A program made the position numbers and the translations under genes. A stretch of DNA of 28,619 nucleotides from UBA6814 sp040753075 (GTDB taxonomy: Bacteria; Desulfobacterota; Desulfovibrionia; Desulfovibrionales; Desulfovibrionaceae): positions 1 to 28,619 of the forward strand of contig JBFMHA010000045.1 of the NCBI GenBank assembly GCA_040753075.1. The letters run 5' to 3'. Numbering within the stretch: the first letter of the stretch is position 1; the number at the start of each line of letters is the position of its first letter. The notes under the pieces are model-generated. The model was not told the DNA's origin and searched no databases. It saw only the letters and a list, made by a program, of their open reading frames with translations. Shown in pieces: positions 24,185 to 28,619 of the stretch.

Positions 24185-24634
24185 TTGCGCATCCTGGCGG
24201 TGGACTTCGGCATGGCCCGGGTGGGCCTGGCCCTTTCCGATCCGGGGGGGCGCATGGCCTTTCCCCTGGCCACGCTCGCCCGCACCACCCGGGACAAGCT
24301 GTTCGCGGACATCCTGGCGGTGATCGAGCGGGAGGGGGTGGAGCGCGTGGTGGTGGGCCTGCCCCTCAACCTGGACGGCTCCGACAGCGAAAGCACCCGG
24401 CGGGCGCGCAACTTCGCCGCCAGCCTGGCCCGGCGGACCCGGACCCCGGTGGTCCTGGAGGACGAGCGCCTGTCCACCGAGGCCGCCCGGGAAGACTTGC
24501 GCGCGGCCGGGCTTCGGGGCAAAAGGGAGCGGGCGGCGGTGGACCAGCAGGCCGCGGTGCGCATCCTCCAGACGCACCTGGCCCGGCCCCAGGTCCCCGG
24601 CCCGGAAACCCTGCCCGGAGGCCACGGCCATTAG
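24185..24634 (+). CDS. ruvX: YqgF/RuvX family Holliday-junction resolvase-like nuclease
   Basis: The 149-residue product begins MRILAVDFGMARVGLALSDP, the RNase-H-fold opening with catalytic Asp7. It continues with VVVGLPLNLDGS, VVLEDERLSTEAA and a C-terminal AVDQQAAVRILQ whose Asp completes the acidic set. YqgF acts in 16S rRNA 5'-end maturation and is also described as a putative Holliday junction resolvase. The start is a TTG four bases after the oxidoreductase stop, so translational coupling is likely. The C-terminus is extended by about 15 residues rich in Pro and Gly. The adjacent mltG start overlaps its stop. Confidence 0.93.
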   Translation: MRILAVDFGMARVGLALSDPGGRMAFPLATLARTTRDKLFADILAVIEREGVERVVVGLPLNLDGSDSESTRRARNFAASLARRTRTPVVLEDERLSTEAAREDLRAAGLRGKRERAAVDQQAAVRILQTHLARPQVPGPETLPGGHGH

Positions 24635-25667
24635 CCGCGAACCCTTCTTCACCCGTCCCGCCCGCATCACCGTGCTGGCCGTGCTCGTCTCCCTGGCGGC
24701 CATGGCCGGCTGGTTCGCCTGGCAGGCCTGGACGTTCCTGAACAGCCCGCCCGGGGAGCCCGGGACGGAGAAGGTCGTGGCCATCGAGCCCGGTCAGACC
24801 TTCGACCACGTGGCCCGCCTGCTCCAGGCCGAGGGAATCATCACCGACGCGGCCAAGTTCCGGGTGCTCGGCCAATGGAAAGGGAAGCTCGCGGCCATCA
24901 AGGCCGGGGAGTTCGCCCTGCACACCGGCATGCGTCCCGCGGCGGTGCTCGCCGCCATCACCGAGGGCCGGCCGCTCCTGCACCGGCTGCAGGTGGTGGA
25001 GGGGCTCGCCTGGTGGCAGGTGGGCCGACTGGTGGAGGAGTCGGGCCTGGCCAGCTTCGAGAGCTTCGCGCAGGCGGTGCGCGACCCGGAGCTCCTGGCC
25101 GAATTCAGCATCCCATTCTCCAGCGCCGAGGGGTTCCTGTTCCCGGACACCTATTTCGTGCCCCGGCCCCGCGGCCGGGACGCGGAGCCCATCGTGCGCG
25201 CCATGCTCGCCGCCTTCTGGAGGCAGGCGGGGCAGCGGCTGTGGCCTTCCGGCCGGCCCGGGGCCGAAGAGCTGGGACGGACCCTGATCCTGGCCTCCCT
25301 GGTGGAGAAGGAGACCGCCGAGCCCGAGGAGCGCGGCCGCATCGCCGGGGTCTACGCCAACCGGCTGGAGCGGCGCATGCTCCTGCAGTGCGACCCCACG
25401 GTGATCTACGGCCTGGGCGCCGCCTTTGACGGCAACCTGCGGCGCGTCCACCTGGAGGATGCGGGCAACCCCTACAACACCTACGCCCGCCCCGGCCTGC
25501 CGCCCGGCCCCATCTGCTCCCCGGGCCTGGCCTCCCTGGCCGCCGCGGCCTCGCCCGAGGCGCACCGCTTCCTGTACTTCGTGGCCATGGGCAACGGCTC
25601 CCACGTCTTCAGCACCAACCTGGAAGCCCACAACCGGGCGGTGCGGCGCTACCAGCTCAAGCGATAG
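24630..25667 (+). CDS. mltG: Endolytic peptidoglycan transglycosylase MltG (YceG), likely ATT start
   Basis: MltG cleaves nascent glycan strands at the inner membrane. The protein has one N-terminal membrane helix, a LysM-like segment (about 50-125), and the YceG catalytic domain. That domain shows LVEKETAEPEERGRIAGVYANRL with the catalytic Glu, CDPTVIYGLG, and NPYNTYARPGLPPGPICSPG. No ATG, GTG or TTG stands near a ribosome binding site. The first GTG (24672) lacks one and would start inside the membrane helix. An ATT at 24630 has GGAGG eight bases before it, overlaps the yqgF stop, and adds the positively charged REPFFTRPAR expected before the helix. I therefore start there (345 residues, a normal length). 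ATT starts are rare but known. Confidence 0.85.
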   Translation: MSREPFFTRPARITVLAVLVSLAAMAGWFAWQAWTFLNSPPGEPGTEKVVAIEPGQTFDHVARLLQAEGIITDAAKFRVLGQWKGKLAAIKAGEFALHTGMRPAAVLAAITEGRPLLHRLQVVEGLAWWQVGRLVEESGLASFESFAQAVRDPELLAEFSIPFSSAEGFLFPDTYFVPRPRGRDAEPIVRAMLAAFWRQAGQRLWPSGRPGAEELGRTLILASLVEKETAEPEERGRIAGVYANRLERRMLLQCDPTVIYGLGAAFDGNLRRVHLEDAGNPYNTYARPGLPPGPICSPGLASLAAAASPEAHRFLYFVAMGNGSHVFSTNLEAHNRAVRRYQLKR

Positions 25668-25863
25668 CGTCACGTCCGCAACGACCTTGCGGCAGCTTGC
25701 TGAAAAGAGATTCTGCAGCGCCGCCGGGTCGAGTTGGCTCGGCATGTCGCGGCCCTGCGCGGGCGCGACACGAGCCGTACCTACAGCCGCGGGCCGGACC
25801 AGACTGGCCCGAGTCCGGGAAGCGGCGCGAGGGCCGATCATCCCCGCAATACCCATACGCACC
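25668..25863. other. Unassigned 196-base gap between mltG and the distal pal terminator
   Basis: No plus-strand gene is recognisable. The minus strand has an ATG at 25745 followed by about 29 reasonable-looking codons (MPSQLDPAAL...), but the frame then runs on antisense to mltG and has no ribosome binding site I trust. Repeated short palindromes are present. It may be simple spacer between the convergent mltG and tol-pal units, or carry a small RNA. Confidence 0.3.
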
Positions 25864-25910
25864 AAAAAAAAGCTGCGGCCCGAACCGGGAATCCCGGTCC
25901 GGGCCGCAGC
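25864..25910 (-). terminator. Strong rho-independent terminator downstream of pal
   Basis: A long stem GCTGCGGCCCG/CGGGCCGCAGC (11 bp) extends through one A-C mismatch into ACCGGG/CCCGGT (6 bp) with an AAT loop. On the minus strand a run of eight T follows (25864-25871 read as A on the plus strand). It serves the tol-pal transcript. It may also stop mltG-side transcripts from the plus strand, though only GTTTCG follows there. Confidence 0.85.
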
Positions 25911-25988
25911 GTTTCGCCTGCGGGGTGTCGCTGCGTCCGGCCCCTCCTTGCGCCTGAAGGACCGTCCGCCCAAGCCAGTCTGGCTGGC

Positions 25989-26019
25989 AAAAGAGCCGCG
26001 GCGCAACGCGCCGCGGCTC
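25989..26019 (-). terminator. Proximal terminator 26 bases after pal
   Basis: A perfect 12-bp stem GAGCCGCGGCGC/GCGCCGCGGCTC with a 3-base loop (25993-26019) is followed by CTTTTGCC on the minus strand. It is compact with a short T-run. A second, stronger terminator lies about 80 bases further on, giving pal tandem terminators. Confidence 0.6.
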
Positions 26020-26044
26020 CGCTCTATGACTTCAACAGCACCAG

Positions 26045-26569
26045 CTAGAAGACCTTGAACTCGTCCCGGCGGTTCTTGGACCAGCAGGACTCGGTCTTCT
26101 CGGTGCAGGTGGCGCGCTCCTCGCCGTAGCTGACGATCTTCAGCCGGGAGACGTCCACGCCCTGGATCACCAGGAACTCCATGGCCACCTTGGCGCGCTT
26201 CTCGCCCAGGCCCAGGTTGTACTCCTCGGTGCCGCGCTCGTCGCAGTGGCCCTCGATGAGCACCTTGAAGTTGGGGTACTTCTTGAGCAGCTCGGCCTTC
26301 TTCTTCAGGATCTCCTTGTACTCCGGCTTCAGCTCGAACTTGTCGAAGTCGAAGTAGATCCGCTCGTTGGTGATGGTGTCCATGGCCTGCTGCATGGCCT
26401 TCTTCTTGGCCGCAGCCTCGACATCCTCGCCCTTCACTTCGCCGCCGGCCTTCTCGGTGGCGGCAGGCTGGACCTGGGGCTGGGACTCCACCTGCTTCTT
26501 GGCGCAGCCGGCGCCCAGCATCAGAACCATGGCCAGCACGGCCACGCTCACAATAATCCTCGATTTCAT
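26045..26569 (-). CDS. pal: Peptidoglycan-associated outer-membrane lipoprotein Pal
   Basis: The 174-residue precursor has a signal peptide with lipobox LGAGC (Cys22 acylated; the next residue Ala allows outer-membrane sorting). A linker with Gln, Ala and Glu/Lys follows, then an OmpA-like domain (about 68-174) with IYFDFDKFELKPEY and VLIEGHCDERGTEEYNLGLGEKRA. Its Asp and Arg bind diaminopimelate in peptidoglycan. Pal joins the outer membrane to the wall and to TolB as part of Tol-Pal. The ending contains a CTEKTESCW pair of cysteines that may form a disulfide, as in related Pal proteins. The gene lies 192 bases after tolB and has its own candidate promoter, so it can be expressed apart from tolAB. 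Confidence 0.96.
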   Translation of the reverse strand: MKSRIIVSVAVLAMVLMLGAGCAKKQVESQPQVQPAATEKAGGEVKGEDVEAAAKKKAMQQAMDTITNERIYFDFDKFELKPEYKEILKKKAELLKKYPNFKVLIEGHCDERGTEEYNLGLGEKRAKVAMEFLVIQGVDVSRLKIVSYGEERATCTEKTESCWSKNRRDEFKVF

Positions 26570-26688
26570 CGCTTCCTCCTCGCGCTGTGAAAAAACAGTC
26601 CGTTCCTTCGATCCTTACTGCATTCTCGCGCACGCCGTCAAACAGACGGACCCGGGTGACACCCCACCCAGCGACGAGATGCCGGGGG

Positions 26689-26716
26689 ATGATAATCCGT
26701 CCAAAGAAAAGTACAA
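26689..26716 (-). promoter_or_regulatory. Candidate promoter of pal
   Basis: On the minus strand TTGTAC (26711-26716) is followed by a 16-base spacer and TATCAT (26689-26694), which matches five of six bases of TATAAT. It lies about 120 bases before the pal ATG in the only clearly A+T-rich gap of the region (26570-26761). The -35 box is weak. Confidence 0.45.
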
Positions 26717-26761
26717 CATTTTTACCCCAAATTTGGCAAGCCTGGAAAGTGAGCCCCCGTA

Positions 26762-28090
26762 TTATTTGGCCAGAAGCGGACCAAAAGCGGGAAAAAATAC
26801 CGCTCCTCCCCCGGTGGGGATGAGCCGAGGCTCCCCGCCGAAGCGGGTGGTCAGGTACAGTTGCTCGGCCCCGCTGCGGTTGGACACGAACACGATGAAG
26901 TACCCGTCCGGGGCGAAGGTGGGGGTCTCGTCCTTGCCCGGGCCGAAGGTCACCTGCCGCTCCGCGCCGCTGGCCAGGTCCAGCACGAAGATGCGGTGTC
27001 CCTCCGGCATCATGCGGGCGAAGGCCACGTACTTGCCGTCCGGGGAGATGGCCGGGGTGCTGTTGTACTTGCCGTTGTACGACACCCGCCGCTCCTCGCC
27101 GCTGGCCATGTCCCGCACGAAGATCTGGGGCGCGCCGTGCCGGTCGGACACGAAGGCCATGGTGCGGCCGTCCCGGTCGAAGCGAGGCGAAGTATCGATG
27201 GCCGGGGAGGACACCAGGGTCTGGTCCACCTTGAGCAGGTCCGGAGTGAGCAGGGAGATGTCCTGCGCGCCCCGGCCGGTCATGGCCACCACCAGACGGT
27301 TCTCCGGGGTGAAGGCCAGGCCGGTGATGGTTTCGCCGGGCAGCTTGGTCCGGAAGATCCGGTCCTTGCTCCGGTCCCATACTCCCAGGGAGTGCATGGA
27401 CGATCCGTGGTGGGAGAAGGCCAGGTAGCGGCCGTCCGGCGACCAGGTCGGGCTCACGCTGGCCCCGCCCAGGGTGGTTATCTGGGTGAGGTTGCGGCCC
27501 TGCGGCTGGACCGTGAAGATCTCGCGCACGTGCTTGCCCGTGTTCTTGGTGAAGGCCAGCACCGAGCGGAAGATGTCGCCGTTGCCGGTGAGCGCCTCCA
27601 GGAACGCGGCGCAGAGCAGGTCCGCGGCCAGGGGCAGGTTCTCCCGGGACACCTGGGAATAGGCCTTGCCCACCATGAGCCGGCCGGTGCCCACCTCGTA
27701 GACCCGGCCCTCGATGCGGGTCCCGGCTCCGTCCGGGGCCAGGCCCAGGGTCATGAGCAGGTCCACCTTGGAGAGCTGGAACCGGTTGAAGTCGATCTGC
27801 TCCCGGGCCACCCCGCCCAGGGTGGTCCCGCCCAGGATCTCGCTCTCCTGGGTCAGGCGCAGGAAGGGCAGGATGGCCAGGTCCTGCTGCACGTAGCCCG
27901 CGAATTCCGCGGCCTCGGCCGGCGCGCCCTGGCCCGGGGTCAGGTTCAGGGGGTTGGCCACGCACATGTTGACCACATTCTGGCCCGGCCCGTAGATGTC
28001 GATGGACAGGGCCTGGGCCGCGGACGCCGGGCGCGCCGCGGCGAGGGCGGCCAGGGCCAGGAGGGTGAGGAAGCGAAACGTCGCCTTCAT
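26762..28090 (-). CDS. tolB: Tol-Pal periplasmic protein TolB
   Basis: The 442-residue precursor starts with a cleavable signal peptide (about 1-24, hydrophobic core then ASA). An N-terminal TolB domain (about 25-165) follows. A six-bladed beta-propeller comes next, in which repeated SPDGRYLAF, DRDGRTMAFVSD, SPDGKYVAFAR and APDGYFIVFVSN mark the blades. TolB binds Pal and is released by TolA during envelope constriction and vesicle control. The ribosome binding site AGGAA overlaps the last codons of tolA and the start is eight bases after the tolA stop, so they are co-transcribed. Confidence 0.96.
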   Translation of the reverse strand: MKATFRFLTLLALAALAAARPASAAQALSIDIYGPGQNVVNMCVANPLNLTPGQGAPAEAAEFAGYVQQDLAILPFLRLTQESEILGGTTLGGVAREQIDFNRFQLSKVDLLMTLGLAPDGAGTRIEGRVYEVGTGRLMVGKAYSQVSRENLPLAADLLCAAFLEALTGNGDIFRSVLAFTKNTGKHVREIFTVQPQGRNLTQITTLGGASVSPTWSPDGRYLAFSHHGSSMHSLGVWDRSKDRIFRTKLPGETITGLAFTPENRLVVAMTGRGAQDISLLTPDLLKVDQTLVSSPAIDTSPRFDRDGRTMAFVSDRHGAPQIFVRDMASGEERRVSYNGKYNSTPAISPDGKYVAFARMMPEGHRIFVLDLASGAERQVTFGPGKDETPTFAPDGYFIVFVSNRSGAEQLYLTTRFGGEPRLIPTGGGAVFFPAFGPLLAK

Positions 28091-28097
28091 GGCACTA

Positions 28098-28619
28098 TCA
28101 TTCCTGATTGTTGAAATTGATGATGAGCACCGAAAGATCGGGGCTGGGAGGCGGGGGGAGCGCCTTGGTGTCCTGGATGGCGCGCACCGCCGAGGCGTCG
28201 TAGTCCGGCCGGCCGGAGGCGCCGAGCATCCGGTAGCCGCTGATGGAGCCGTCCACCGCGATGCGGATCTCGATCTGGGTGACCAGGGCGTTGGCCGCGG
28301 TGGCGCTGGGGAACCGCCAGTTGGCCTTGATGATCTGCTCCACCACCCGGCCGTAGGCCGCGATGGAGCCGATGCCCGTGCCGGTGGAGCCGGCGGGCCC
28401 GCCGCCGCCCCCGCTGCCCGAGCCGGGCTGGGCCGCGGTGGCCGCGGGTCCGGAGCCCGAGGTCACCTGCTTGCGCAAGGCGTCCAGTTCCTTCTGCACG
28501 CTGGCCGCGTCGGACTTCTCCTTCTTCTTGGCCTCGTCGGCCGCGGCCTTGAGCGCGTCCTTGAGGATCTGCTCGCGTTTCTTCTTTTCTTCCTCGGCCT
28601 TGCGCGTCTTCTCCTCCTC
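28098..28619 (-). CDS. tolA: TolA/TonB-type energy transducer, C-terminal part (cut by window end)
   Basis: The visible 173 residues begin with a charged helical stretch rich in Glu, Lys and Ala (EEEKTRKAEEEKKKREQILK), typical of the TolA periplasmic domain II. A Gly/Ser/Pro-rich linker follows, then a TonB_C-type domain: AYGRVVEQIIKANWRFPSA, ALVTQIEIRIAVDGSISGYRMLGASGRPDYDASAVRAI. TolA spans the periplasm and transmits proton-motive force from TolQR to TolB-Pal. The N-terminal membrane anchor lies beyond the window. An internal GTG at 28499 is not the true start, since the frame continues uninterrupted to the edge. Identity is supported by tolB and pal next to it. Confidence 0.9.
   Translation of the reverse strand, partial: EEEKTRKAEEEKKKREQILKDALKAAADEAKKKEKSDAASVQKELDALRKQVTSGSGPAATAAQPGSGSGGGGGPAGSTGTGIGSIAAYGRVVEQIIKANWRFPSATAANALVTQIEIRIAVDGSISGYRMLGASGRPDYDASAVRAIQDTKALPPPPSPDLSVLIINFNNQE

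Noticed and set aside
24366..27965. Minus-strand frame of about 1200 codons running through mltG, pal and tolB.
   Set aside because: It is antisense to yqgF and mltG and out of frame with pal and tolB. The composition is that of a shadow frame.
1..28619. CRISPR arrays, tRNA or rRNA genes, insertion sequences, integrase or attachment sites.
   Set aside because: No regularly spaced repeats, cloverleaf patterns, transposase motifs or terminal inverted repeats were found.

Overview
The window is high-GC chromosomal DNA with densely packed genes. It most likely comes from a sulfate-reducing deltaproteobacterium of the Desulfovibrionales type. The gene set points that way: a fused FAD/iron-sulfur lactate-dehydrogenase-type enzyme, a TauE/SafE anion exporter linked to a PEP-synthase-like protein, HypF for [NiFe]-hydrogenase maturation, CheV and sigma-54 signalling, and a Tol-Pal envelope locus. 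I infer this from gene content and did not run a search. I saw no rRNA, tRNA, CRISPR array, insertion sequence or prophage.

Region 1 (about 155-9492, all minus strand) is a signalling and transport block. A histidine kinase overlaps its NtrC-type sigma-54 activator, and CheV follows with its own terminator. Next is a four-gene unit: a stand-alone receiver protein, a TSUP exporter, an unknown two-helix membrane protein, and a PEP-synthase-like protein whose C-terminal domain is not the usual PEP barrel. A textbook -24/-12 sigma-54 promoter lies just upstream of this unit. The adjacent kinase/activator pair is therefore the obvious candidate controller.

Region 2 (9595-16250, plus strand) holds umuD-umuC, a DJ-1/PfpI protein with a histone-like Lys/Ala/Pro tail, a HicAB toxin-antitoxin pair whose toxin lacks a normal start codon, a DUF362 protein, and hypF. 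Region 3 (16265-19312, minus strand) holds a CSCS-type permease, an ACR3 arsenite exporter and a CPBP-family membrane protease. A methyltransferase-like gene is divergent from the protease.

Region 4 (20359-25667, plus strand) starts with a promoter and a clear ZTP (pfl-motif) riboswitch. A 27-codon leader ORF with a strong ribosome binding site follows, then the 1179-residue FAD/Fe-S oxidoreductase, yqgF/ruvX and mltG. ZTP riboswitches normally govern purine and one-carbon genes, so this pairing is the most interesting observation here. mltG seems to start at an ATT codon that overlaps the yqgF stop.

Region 5 (25864-28619, minus strand) is tolA (cut by the window end), tolB and pal. pal has its own candidate promoter and two tandem terminators. 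Several promoters across the window place the start codon within about 6-8 bases of the -10 box, which suggests leaderless transcripts.
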